DNA of 64,000 bases from an uncultured archaeon (GTDB lineage: Archaea > Thermoplasmatota > Thermoplasmata > Thermoplasmatales > Thermoplasmataceae). The stretch is taken from NCBI GenBank assembly GCA_000965745.1, contig CP009479.1, forward strand, positions 1,560,457 to 1,624,456, written 5' to 3'. The position numbers and the translations under genes were made by a program. Below the pieces are notes generated by a model that saw only the letters and a program-made list of their open reading frames with translations, ran no database searches and was not told the DNA's origin. Positions 35,121-42,629 of this stretch are shown here, in pieces (position 1 is the stretch's first letter; every line of letters begins with the position of its first letter).

Positions 35121-35495
35121 GTGACATCCAGGATTTTGTGGATTGAGGGAGAGAGTTGAATCAAGGAGAAATCTGGTTAGTGAATCTTACAACAACTGTT
35201 GGTGATGAGATCACAAAAACTAGGCCTTGTGTGATTGTTAGCAGCAACGAGTTAGGAATATTGCCCTTGAAGGTAATTGCTCCAATTAGATTATGAGACG
35301 CATTATGGTTCTGTACCCTGGATCGTGGAATTGCCTCCAGACTGTGTAAATAACTTGTCCAGGAGGTCAGTGGTAGATTTATTTCAATTAAGGTCAGTTT
35401 CACAGGTGAGATTAATCCGGGAATTAGGAAAAGTGACCGACGAGGAATTTCAAAAAATCATAGAAGCTACTAAGATTATTTTTGGGATTTATTGA
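35121..35495 (+). pseudogene. decayed mazEF-like toxin-antitoxin locus
   Basis: At 35121-35146 the end of an antitoxin survives (SDIQDFVD then stop), matching the end of the intact antitoxin at 39.4 kb. From the TTG at 35156 a MazF/PemK-type toxin reads QGEIWLVN...KTRPCVIVSSNE like the intact copy at 39451, until a two-base deletion near 35285 (compare ATAACAGATTAT with ATTAGATTAT). The rest continues in another frame to 35495. The toxin is therefore inactivated. Confidence 0.8.
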
Positions 35496-35537
35496 TCTAT
35501 CGTTACAAACCTTGAAAAATTAACCATCTTAGGACGT

Positions 35538-35942
35538 CTATCCAACAACCCTGAAACTGTCCCTGCTTTTGAAATCCTTATCAAATGTGGCCAATTTATC
35601 TATATGGTTACTTTCGACAACCTCTAGAATGGTGCAATCTGTGAAACTGAACTTTGTAACTTTTTGATTTCTGAACCTGTTCCAGGATGCTTCAAATGTA
35701 TCGCTGCCAACATCGAGTACTGGCATCGACTCCTTGATCAAGGCCCCAGTCTTAACCGCTGAATCCAATGATTTAGAACGTACCAGAACAACAGTCACAG
35801 TCTCATCAAACACGTACTCTGATGTGATTGCAGGACCATGTTTTCCACTTACTATCTCCTCCATTATCGAAACGGCATTTTCATGATTGGAGTCCTTGTC
35901 AACAATAAATGCAACCAGCACACTTGTATCGAGGAAGATCAA
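35538..35942 (-). CDS. vapC: VapC-type PIN domain toxin
   Basis: A 134-residue PIN-fold ribonuclease: MIFLDTSVLVAFI with the first Asp, EYVFDETV with the acidic residue, and FTDCTILEV and LATFDKDF for the remaining acidic residues. It starts at an ATG overlapping the antitoxin stop by four bases, the usual VapBC arrangement. Its target is probably tRNA or rRNA. Confidence 0.9.
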   Translation of the reverse strand: MIFLDTSVLVAFIVDKDSNHENAVSIMEEIVSGKHGPAITSEYVFDETVTVVLVRSKSLDSAVKTGALIKESMPVLDVGSDTFEASWNRFRNQKVTKFSFTDCTILEVVESNHIDKLATFDKDFKSRDSFRVVG

Positions 35943-36214
35943 GCAGACTCACCGTAAAGGGTCTCATCAACTTCTTCACTCCATCTTACTGCCTTCTCGG
36001 TCTTGACTATTCCATTCAGGCTCAATATTCTCTCAATATGTGGCTTTCCCCGTTCTTCCAGTTTATCTAGCCATTCAGCCATTGCCTGATTGAGTGCATC
36101 TCCAACATTCCTATGCTCTTCTAAGGCTCTTTCCTTGAATTTATTGTAAATGGCTTTGTTGATCTTTCTAACAACAAGGACATCACTTTCCCCTTTCCTT
36201 TTCCCATCATGCAT
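35939..36214 (-). CDS. vapB: VapB-type antitoxin
   Basis: A 91-residue protein. The N-terminal part, DVLVVRKINKAIYNKFKERALEEHRNVGDALNQAM taken in sections, has the ribbon-helix-helix pattern of DNA-binding antitoxins. The C-terminal part is acidic and would wrap the PIN toxin encoded directly downstream. Its upstream region holds two TTATACAT direct repeats next to TATTATATTC, likely autorepressor sites around the TATA box. Confidence 0.85.
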   Translation of the reverse strand: MHDGKRKGESDVLVVRKINKAIYNKFKERALEEHRNVGDALNQAMAEWLDKLEERGKPHIERILSLNGIVKTEKAVRWSEEVDETLYGESA

Positions 36215-36580
36215 ATGTATAACATGTATAACAGAATATAATACTTTATCTAATGCTTATAACCACGAGGACCATTTGACCTGCTATGCTATTCATTAAG
36301 ATTTGAAATACAAACTATGAGCATTCTCAATGAGCTTTGGCCCCATCGTGATCCATTTCTTCCTTATTTCTTTCCTTATGGCTGTCTGTTCCTGCGTTTA
36401 AATTTTAGGCTGTAACTTTGCTGTAAATAATAATTCACAATTGATATTTAAACCGTTATTTTTTAACGCTGGACGGAGATCAAATATGTCTGCATTCCAA
36501 ATACTGTGGACATAGTAACGTTGGTGGGTATGTAGGCGAAGAATTTCGCATTGCCGCCGAAGGGGAAAGATGAATAGTAC
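36215..36580. other. spacer with promoter-like duplicated sequence
   Basis: No gene seen. At 36416-36475 the sequence resembles the stretch at 38708-38770 (AATTCACAATTGATATTTAA versus AATTTACAATCGATATATAA, and following bases). The second copy is the promoter of a decayed small gene on the minus strand, so this one is probably a remnant of a duplicated promoter and gene start. Confidence 0.4.
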
Positions 36581-36991
36581 GTGCACTCTCATTTAATTAT
36601 GAGGAAAATGAATCTTAAGGGAATGAGAAAGAGGGATTACGCATTTCTTGGAACATGGGCATTTTATCTCTACACTTTCAGCGTATTCTTCAACTCATGG
36701 GCCTATGGCGGTTCACCACCGTCCTACTTCGTAGGCAGATACTACCTATTGTTTTACCCGACCTACATGGGCTATGACAGAACTGTTACTGATCCCGGGC
36801 CTTCGTTCTATCATTTGCTGCCAGCCACCATGCCCTATTACGAGAAGATATTGGTCAACTTCGAATGGAACTTATTGCATAACCCACTGGTCATACACAT
36901 ATTATCCATCTTAGTTGTGGCGTTTGGTGCCTATATATTTGTAAGCCTTGCCATGCAGAAAAGAAGAGTAGCTCCTGCTTCCATTAGCTGA
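36581..36991 (+). CDS. hypothetical membrane protein (136 aa)
   Basis: Two hydrophobic segments (about residues 20-42 and 105-125) flank an aromatic-rich loop with many Tyr and Pro (YYLLFYPTYMGYDRTV, FYHLLPATMPYYEK), probably outside the membrane. The start is uncertain: GTG or ATG at 36581, or the ATG at 36599. No family is recognised. Its location in an island of decayed genes suggests acquired cargo. Confidence 0.5.
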   Translation: MHSHLIMRKMNLKGMRKRDYAFLGTWAFYLYTFSVFFNSWAYGGSPPSYFVGRYYLLFYPTYMGYDRTVTDPGPSFYHLLPATMPYYEKILVNFEWNLLHNPLVIHILSILVVAFGAYIFVSLAMQKRRVAPASIS

Positions 36992-37428
36992 TACTTATGC
37001 TTTTTGAATTAGGCAGATTGGGACGAAACATCCATTTAAATTTGTCTTTAAACGTTATTTACCGTTATTTACGATTATTCACTGAAAAATTTACTTCCAA
37101 AGGTAAACCAAGTTTCTCCCACAGTACAAATTTAGTGAAGGATACATTCACCACATTCATCGAAAATTCAGTATGTTTCATATATCACAGGAAGCTCTGA
37201 AAGACGATAAAGATGCCCATTGAAGATATACAAGGAGTCACACGTTCAGGAATGCAGGAGGGCGTTCATTTATTTGATTTCAGGAGAACTATTTTATTTT
37301 GGGTTCACAAAAAACATAGATGCTATAGTTTTCTACTTTTTCGATAGTGATCCTGTTTAACAGAGGTTCGTAAAGCCGTATGATATATCAAACGAGACTT
37401 AATATAGAAATAGGAATATTTACATGTA
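36992..37428. other. gap of about 430 bases, no recognised gene
   Basis: AT-rich with a few short frames that show no protein pattern. Repeated CGTTATTTACCGTTATTTACG sections near 37058-37080 form a small direct repeat. Confidence 0.35.
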
Positions 37429-37677
37429 TTGTCCCGTAAAAAAGTTCATAACGTCAAAGAATTTATGGGCGAGGATTGCGCAAGCGAGACTTACGTAAAG
37501 GAATATAAAAAATCAATTAGCTTTGTGAGACCTCGTTATTTTGACAGACTACTGTCTTTTGTTGTGAATACTTTCTTCATATTTTCCATAATATCTGTGG
37601 TACTTTCCCATTCTTTTGAACGAGGCACTATTTCATCCTTCCTTTCTGATTCTCCTGATCTTTATCATATAAAATAG
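37429..37677 (+). CDS. hypothetical protein with one hydrophobic helix
   Basis: An 82-codon frame from a TTG at 37429. The N-terminal half is charged, the second half hydrophobic (VNTFFIFSIISVVL). No family is recognised. The codon pattern is weak and the 3' end overlaps a convergent membrane-protein gene by about 45 bases, so one of the two may not be real. Confidence 0.3.
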   Translation: MSRKKVHNVKEFMGEDCASETYVKEYKKSISFVRPRYFDRLLSFVVNTFFIFSIISVVLSHSFERGTISSFLSDSPDLYHIK

Positions 37678-37863
37678 GCCAGTGAAGCCTATGAACATAA
37701 GAACATAGAAAATAATAGCGCCCTCTAATGGGGCATCTCTGTGCAAGTACTCTGCCGCATAGTAAACAACTATTGCAAGAGGTACAGATACTATCCCGCC
37801 AAATATGAAACCCAAATAACCAAGCCTTATACTTTTTCTATGAGGGGCATCGCTATCTGTCAT
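37633..37863 (-). CDS. small two-helix membrane protein (76 aa)
   Basis: Two clear membrane helices (LGFIFGGIVSVPLAIVVYY and GAIIFYVLMFIGFTGLFYMI) with a short loop and a basic C-terminus KIRRIRKEG, giving both ends on the inside. An AT-rich TATA-like stretch (TTTAAATATC) precedes the ATG. No family recognised. Confidence 0.5.
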   Translation of the reverse strand: MTDSDAPHRKSIRLGYLGFIFGGIVSVPLAIVVYYAAEYLHRDAPLEGAIIFYVLMFIGFTGLFYMIKIRRIRKEG

Positions 37864-38059
37864 CGAAATAGTTATTATTATAGATATTTAAAATATGGCT
37901 TCTTTCTTGCTCTGTTTAACAATTCTTCCAATTGCCTGCCTGTAACCGGATTATCTCCCATTTTCCTGTTTTTTCTGATCAGTTCATTGCTTTAACCACC
38001 TTTTTCGCTCCCTGATTAATATAGTCATATATCCAGAGCCTCTGGTACCCCTCCGTCTC

Positions 38060-38392
38060 CAGGCCTTGCATAAAGAGTTCATGAAAGATACCCTGAACAC
38101 ATTACTCAGAAAATACACCAGATATCCGCTGATGATCATCGATGAGATTGGTTGTCTGCCGCTGAATCGCGAAGAGTCGAATCTCCTGTTCCAGCTTGTC
38201 TCGTACAGGTATGAAAAGTGCTCAACAATATTCACCTCAAACAAGTCCTTCTATGAGTGGGGTGAGGTCATGGGTGACCAGGTCATGGCATCAGCCATCC
38301 TGGACAGGATACTGCATCACTGCACAGTGCTGAACATCAAGGGTGAGTCATACAAAGGCTCAAGGACCGGAGGAAGGGCAATCCTCCGCTGA
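38060..38392 (+). pseudogene. IstB-like ATPase fragment of an IS21 family element
   Basis: Encodes the C-terminal half of an IS21 IstB helper ATPase: TRYPLMIIDEIGCLPL (Walker B), FQLVSYRYEKCSTIFTSNK, GDQVMASAILDRILHH and the end KGESYKGSR. The N-terminal half with Walker A, and the IstA transposase, are absent upstream. The right end of the IS probably reaches about 38488, where TTTTGGACAATTTTCAGTTGG occurs in IS21-like ends. Confidence 0.8.
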
Positions 38393-38509
38393 ATAAGGAG
38401 AAGTGAAAGGAAAATGGAAAGCATAAATATGGGTGGACAGATTTCGTTTGCCGATTTTGGACAATTTTCAGTTGGCGTTTACAAGTTGTCACCAAAAGCC
38501 CAAAAAAAT

Positions 38510-38713
38510 TACTGTTTATCGAAATGCTTGCTCAGGTTGGCAATTCTCGATTTAAGCCAAATGTAGTCCTTGTTCTCAATGCAACCTGCATCTTCAAGCT
38601 TATGTGCCATGGTAATCAGTTGAGGCTCAATATCGTTCCATGACTTTCTAATCTCCTGTTTTACTTTCTGCTGCTCTTACGTTTCCTTTGTTACAGGCTT
38701 TTCCTTTGCCATA
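38510..38713 (-). pseudogene. small coiled-coil-like gene interrupted by a stop codon
   Basis: An ATG at 38713 follows a TATATAAA-like promoter and starts MAKEKPVTKET. A TAA then interrupts the frame. The frame continues for about 50 residues rich in Lys, Glu and Ile (EIRKSWNDIEPQLITMAHKL, WLKSRIANLSKHFDKQ). It looks like a small helical protein with a recent nonsense mutation. No family is recognised. Confidence 0.5.
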
Positions 38714-38910
38714 AAAGATAATTTACAATCGATATATAAACCATTATTTCACTGGGTTGGACAAATTATCGAGAAGTTCGCATAATAATTTGCTTCCCAA
38801 TTTGTATTACACGTATTACATGTATTACAACAAAAATATACTTGAAGGGTTAACCCAAGATTCTCCTAATTAAATTTCTAAGAGAAAGATACTCTTCCTC
38901 AACTCGACCT

Positions 38911-39001
38911 ATTTTGAATACTTTTAATATACTCCCCCTTAAATGTAGGATACCATTGCGGAGGTTGTCGAGCTAGGTCAAAGGCGATGGATTTAGGGTC
39001 C
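38911..39001 (+). repeat. duplicated promoter and 5' half of tRNA-Leu (left copy)
   Basis: About 90 bases that nearly match 40003-40091: TATA region, TAGGATACCATT leader and the tRNA-Leu sequence from GCGGAGG through the anticodon loop to GGGTCC. After that point the two copies diverge completely. The fragment lacks the 3' half, so it is not a functional tRNA gene. This looks like an attachment-site scar of an element that integrated at the anticodon loop. Confidence 0.85.
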
Positions 39002-39216
39002 GACTTACTTCTGGAAGTATTTCTGACCAATTTGTCCAGCGATTATGACACCACAATGAGTATTGAACCGAAGCGAAAAGTTTGTGAAAAATTTGCCCTT
39101 AAGAACTTAGAAAGTAACTTTCTCTTAAACAGTAATTTTAACAATCCCCTGTAAAGATAGTTCAGCAGATTTTATGAACACCAAAAAGTATGTATATTTA
39201 ATACACATAATTATGC

Positions 39217-39441
39217 GTGTCAACTCAAAGACTCAATGTAACTGTGCCTGATGACGTATCCGACATTCTTAAGACTAAGAAGAATAAGTCAGAGTTTCTG
39301 GCTGAGGCTGTCAGGGAGAAAGCTATCAATGATAAGAAAAAGGAAATTATGGAGAAAGCACGAAAACTAAGGAAATACTATGATTCTGACGTGGATCTGA
39401 CTTCTCTGAACTCTCTGGATTCTCAGGATTTTGTGGATTGA
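39217..39441 (+). CDS. MazE-like ribbon-helix-helix antitoxin
   Basis: A 74-residue protein: RLNVTVPDDVSDILKTKKNKSEFLAEAV is a ribbon-helix-helix N-terminus, followed by an acidic tail (YYDSDVDLTSLNSLDSQDF) suited to neutralise a toxin. The GTG start is preceded by TATATTTAATAC at leaderless spacing. Nine bases downstream is the MazF-type toxin. The decayed copy at 35.1 kb preserves the same C-terminal residues. Confidence 0.85.
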   Translation: MSTQRLNVTVPDDVSDILKTKKNKSEFLAEAVREKAINDKKKEIMEKARKLRKYYDSDVDLTSLNSLDSQDFVD

Positions 39442-39450
39442 GGGAAAGAG

Positions 39451-39792
39451 TTGAAACAAGGAGAAATCTGGTTGGTGAATCTCTCGCCAACAGTTGGTGC
39501 TGAAATTACCAAAACAAGGCCTTGTGTGATTACAAGCAGCAACGAGATCGGAATTCTACCATTGAAGGTAATCGCACCCATAACAGATTATAAAACACAT
39601 TATGATTCGGTGCCTTGGATGGTAGAGTTATCTCCTGATGGGCTTAACAACTTATCCAAGAGATCTGTTGTGGATTTATTCCAATTGAGATCAGTATCTC
39701 AGGCAAGGTTAATTAGAAACATTGGTTTAGTGATGGATGAGGAATTTCAACAGATCTTGGATGCCATAAAGATAGTTTTTGGGATTTATTGA
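39451..39792 (+). CDS. mazF: MazF/PemK-type mRNA interferase toxin
   Basis: A 113-residue toxin of the MazF/PemK/CcdB-like fold. It opens QGEIWLVNLSPTVGAEITKTRPCVI with the conserved Arg-Pro. PLKVIAPITD and DLFQLRSVSQARL are further landmarks. It probably cleaves mRNA at short sequences. It begins at a TTG directly after the antitoxin and is intact, unlike the paralogue at 35.2 kb. Confidence 0.9.
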   Translation: MKQGEIWLVNLSPTVGAEITKTRPCVITSSNEIGILPLKVIAPITDYKTHYDSVPWMVELSPDGLNNLSKRSVVDLFQLRSVSQARLIRNIGLVMDEEFQQILDAIKIVFGIY

Positions 39793-39816
39793 TCTATATC
39801 TTTTGGAATACAGATC

Positions 39817-40002
39817 TTAATTTTCGAACACGATTTCCATCACTTCTTTCAACTTTTGTGTGACTCTTACCCCTTTCTCCGTTATTCCTATCATATTCTT
39901 CATTGGGTGTGAACTGTTATCTTTCCTTGATGTTATCATATTCCAATTCTCACCCAATTCAATAATAGAATATGCCTGATGACTATTTACTACTTCAACC
40001 AA
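39817..40002 (-). CDS. short winged-helix-like protein or fragment (61 aa)
   Basis: A TTG-started frame reading IIELGENWNMITSRKDNSSH, then MIGITEKGVRVTQKLKEVME. The second part resembles the wing and following helix of MarR-type or archaeal winged-helix regulators. The N-terminal recognition helices are missing or very short, so it may be a truncated regulator carried on the same insert as the toxin-antitoxin pair. Confidence 0.45.
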   Translation of the reverse strand: MVEVVNSHQAYSIIELGENWNMITSRKDNSSHPMKNMIGITEKGVRVTQKLKEVMEIVFEN

Positions 40003-40047
40003 TTTTGAATATCTTTATTATACTCACCGTAAATGTAGGATACCATT
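40003..40047 (+). promoter_or_regulatory. promoter region of tRNA-Leu
   Basis: TTTATTATAC about 30 bases before the tRNA serves as TATA box, and a TAGGATACCATT leader lies between. The same region is duplicated at 38911-38957. Confidence 0.6.
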
Positions 40048-40132
40048 GCGGAGGTTGTCGAGCTAGGTTAAAGGCGATGGATTTAGGGTCCATTCCCGTA
40101 GGGGTTCGCCGGTTCGAATCCGGCCCTCCGCA
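40048..40132 (+). tRNA. tRNA-Leu (anticodon UAG)
   Basis: The acceptor stem GCGGAGG pairs with CCTCCGC and is followed by discriminator A. The anticodon stem ATGGA/TCCAT closes a seven-base loop TTTAGGG, giving anticodon TAG, which reads CUN leucine codons. The long variable arm is typical of class II tRNAs. The T arm is CCGGTTCGAATCCGG. CCA is not encoded. The 5' half is duplicated at 38958-39001. Confidence 0.95.
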
Positions 40133-40305
40133 CTTTTATTGATATTAGCGGTTTTGTGAAAGGTCTGGGTGTTGTTGATAACATCAAAATTTGCTATGTA
40201 ATTTTCAACCGGGGTCTCAAAGTATCGGCTCAAATTCAGGCCTAACCGCTTACCCCGTTCTATCAGGCTTTCATCAACCAACAAGGTCAATTTTCTTTTC
40301 ATCAT
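40063..40305 (-). CDS. ribbon-helix-helix (CcdA/VapB-like) antitoxin running into tRNA antisense
   Basis: The N-terminal 50 residues (MKRKLTLLVDESLIERGKRL, then NLSRYFETPVENYI) look like a ribbon-helix-helix antitoxin with a leaderless TATA box (TATATATTTAC) before the ATG. The last 25 residues (EGRIRTGEPL...) are simply the antisense translation of the tRNA-Leu. The natural C-terminus is therefore unclear and no toxin gene lies downstream. It may be an orphan or damaged by the tRNA-linked insertion. Confidence 0.5.
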   Translation of the reverse strand: MMKRKLTLLVDESLIERGKRLGLNLSRYFETPVENYIANFDVINNTQTFHKTANINKSAEGRIRTGEPLREWTLNPSPLT

Positions 40306-40458
40306 AGTAAATATATATAAGTATAGAAATTATATTAAATTTTGGAGGCTATTCGTGTAATATGCAAGTTCATGCATTAGTCCAACTATGGTGACCTGTT
40401 GGGAGAATTATCGTCAAATGCATTCTCCCTTTATCCTTCCCTTTGTTTATGCCCTCCA

Positions 40459-40995
40459 TCAGATCACTTCCAGAGGTATGTCGACCGTCACAATTTGGTT
40501 TTGAGAAGGAATATGATAAATAGAGATATCCCAAGCCGGGGTGAATGAAATGTACATCTGCATGGTAATGTTCCCGCTTTTAACGTATGTTTGAGAGTTG
40601 AATACAAGTTCAATCATGGTCTGATTTACTTGATGAACCTGGAAAGATGTTGACGAAGTACCATCTGGGAATCTAAGAGTAGCATTGTTGATGTAGAACG
40701 AAGAGTCAGTGTAGGGACTGGATAGAATCTGCCTAGTCTTTTGAATAGATACACCCACTGCAAAGCTGGAAGATGTGCCAATAGGTATGTTCGGGGCTTT
40801 TCCGGTCAAATTGTACGTGGAACTCATGTGCCCATTCGTGAACTCAACTTGCTCATATGCCACTCCTCTATTTTTGTAGTCGCTCTGCGCAAGGGTGTGA
40901 GGTGGCGCGAAAATAGAAAAGAGGGTGTAGCCCAAAAATACTACTACTAAAGCAATTACCACAAAAACTGCCTTTTTATGTCTCATTCTGATCAT
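40459..40995 (-). CDS. secreted or membrane-anchored hypothetical protein (178 aa)
   Basis: An N-terminal membrane helix (AVFVVIALVVVFLGYTLFSIF) is followed by about 150 extracellular residues with beta-strand pattern and N-glycosylation sequons (YNLTG, NATLRF, VNQTM, GNITM). The ATG overlaps the stop of the truncated upstream gene (ATGA), so the two were once an operon. No family is recognised. Confidence 0.6.
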   Translation of the reverse strand: MIRMRHKKAVFVVIALVVVFLGYTLFSIFAPPHTLAQSDYKNRGVAYEQVEFTNGHMSSTYNLTGKAPNIPIGTSSSFAVGVSIQKTRQILSSPYTDSSFYINNATLRFPDGTSSTSFQVHQVNQTMIELVFNSQTYVKSGNITMQMYISFTPAWDISIYHIPSQNQIVTVDIPLEVI

Positions 40996-41165
40996 GCATA
41001 GAGCCCCATGTTAAAATCTATAGTACTACTCCCTTCATACAGCGGTGCATGGTTGTATCCCTCTGTGATGGTGACTGTCGATGAATATGTGAAATATTCT
41101 ATTGCGTAGCTCGAAGGATAGTAATTGAATTAGTTTGTGTTTGTGTCTATGCCGAAAATCATTGA
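40992..41165 (-). pseudogene. remnant of a secreted-protein gene
   Basis: The last 40 or so codons of a gene (FNYYPSSYAIEYFTYSS, then EGYNHAPLYEGSSTIDF) overlapping the start of the next gene by ATGA. A TAA interrupts the frame at about 41130 and everything upstream is replaced by the Cas1 fragment on the other strand. The protein resembles a beta-rich exported protein. Confidence 0.55.
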
Positions 41166-41174
41166 ATATTTTGT

Positions 41175-41552
41175 ATGTGGGATTATGAGGTCCGTGTAAT
41201 AGACGGTCGAAAGAATATTGGGCGACTCATAGCCGTTGGGTCAAAACGAATAACCTCACGCAACATTGACTTCGGGAATGTCGTTATAGCCAATACGGAA
41301 GGAAGCATTACTTACTCCGCTATTAAGTGGCTTTCGATGAACAGCATCCCTGTTGTATCTCTGGATTGGGATGGAGAGATAATAAGCATAAAAGATCCTC
41401 CTTATCTGGAAGGAATCAAGAGATTAAGGCAGTATGATGCCTATCTGAATAATCGTATTGAGGTGGGCAGGGATATAATAACTGGAAAATAAAACCACAC
41501 CAAAGACTTCCTCTTATGGCTAAAGGACAGATACGAGATGCGCTTAAAAAGA
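41175..41552 (+). pseudogene. cas1: N-terminal fragment of Cas1 CRISPR integrase
   Basis: The first 105 codons match the Cas1 N-terminal beta domain. VRVIDGRKNIGRLIAV, FGNVVIANTEGSITYSAI, WLSMNSIPVVSLDWDGEII and YLNNRIEVGRDIITGK follow the family order. A TAA then interrupts. The same frame continues as NHTKDFLLWLKDRYEMRLKR, which fits the linker helix, before stopping at about 41552. The C-terminal catalytic domain with its Glu, His and Asp residues is absent, so the gene is dead. No CRISPR array or cas2 is nearby. Confidence 0.7.
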
Positions 41553-41596
41553 TAATTTACTTAAGTTATGTTATTAGATAATATTGTCATTCATTG

Positions 41597-42433
41597 GTGA
41601 TTAAGTTGAAGGAGAGAACTATTGTGATAACCGGGGCAAGTGACGGAATAGGCCGTGCTGCAGCAACACACCTAAAATCTAGCGGTGCTAATGTTATAAT
41701 AACTGGAAGATCCAGAGAAAAGACTAAAGCTGTGGCTGAAGAACTAAAAGTGCCTTATTACATAGCAGACTACTCAAGTTTGGCTGAAGTGCGGCAGCTT
41801 GGATCAGACTTAAAAGGGGATTACTCTACAATCGATGTTCTCGCGAACAATGCAGGAGGAATTATGGGTTCCCAGAGAACTGTCACAGATGACGGCTATG
41901 ACAGAGCAATCCAGGTGAACCATCTTGCTGGATTTCTGCTTACAAACATCTTATTGGACACTCTTTGTGCTTCAAAGGCAAGTGTGATCAACACATCCAG
42001 TGCTGCTCAGCAATTTTCAGGGCTTACAGACTTAAGTGATCTGAAACTTGATATTGGCTATAGCAGCATGGGAGCATATGGCAAGAGTAAACTAATGAAC
42101 GTTCTCTTTACTAAGGAGCTCCACAGACGTTACAATTCTCTAGGAATTTCGGCAGCTGCGTTCCATCCGGGGGTTGTAAGAACAAATTTTGGGGAAGAGT
42201 TCGGAGGCAGGACCAAACTCCTCTATTCAGGACCCATAAAGTATGTATTGAAGACACCTGAGAAGGGTGCAGATACATTGATCTGGCTAGCAACATCTCA
42301 ACCAGGTAAAGACTGGATCCCAGGGGAATATTACAGCAAGAGGCACATAAAGCGCCCCAATAGGCAGGCTGAAGATGCTGAAAACGCAAAGATCCTTTGG
42401 GAAGCTTCATCAAAGGCAACTGGATTGCCCTGA
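41597..42433 (+). CDS. short-chain dehydrogenase/reductase (WWOX/retinol dehydrogenase-like)
   Basis: A 278-residue SDR. Cofactor motif TGASDGIG near the N-terminus, NNAGG in the middle, and catalytic YGKSK preceded by a Ser in INTSSAAQQ. The size and the PGVVRTNF segment match the retinol-dehydrogenase-like group, so NADP is the likely cofactor. The GTG at 41597 (next to a TTG at 41594) follows a TTATTAGATAATATTG promoter. A second SDR of the same group lies at 53.5 kb. Confidence 0.87.
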   Translation: MIKLKERTIVITGASDGIGRAAATHLKSSGANVIITGRSREKTKAVAEELKVPYYIADYSSLAEVRQLGSDLKGDYSTIDVLANNAGGIMGSQRTVTDDGYDRAIQVNHLAGFLLTNILLDTLCASKASVINTSSAAQQFSGLTDLSDLKLDIGYSSMGAYGKSKLMNVLFTKELHRRYNSLGISAAAFHPGVVRTNFGEEFGGRTKLLYSGPIKYVLKTPEKGADTLIWLATSQPGKDWIPGEYYSKRHIKRPNRQAEDAENAKILWEASSKATGLP

Positions 42434-42629
42434 GATTCAACTATTTGGTTCCTATCTTAAACTGGGTAGGCTACTTTTCTTGAGTATTCAGATTAAGTTC
42501 TAATCAGTTTCAGGGAATTTTGCATAGGTTCACCTGTAAAATTAGTGAGAATTGGGTCCAAATATCGCCAGCAATGAATAAGTTGCGATAAAGGTATGAA
42601 TTAAATGAGTGCAAATTATGCCTTTAATG

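Noticed and set aside
37984-38244. Minus-strand 86-aa frame
   Set aside because: It is the complement of the IstB fragment plus its flank.
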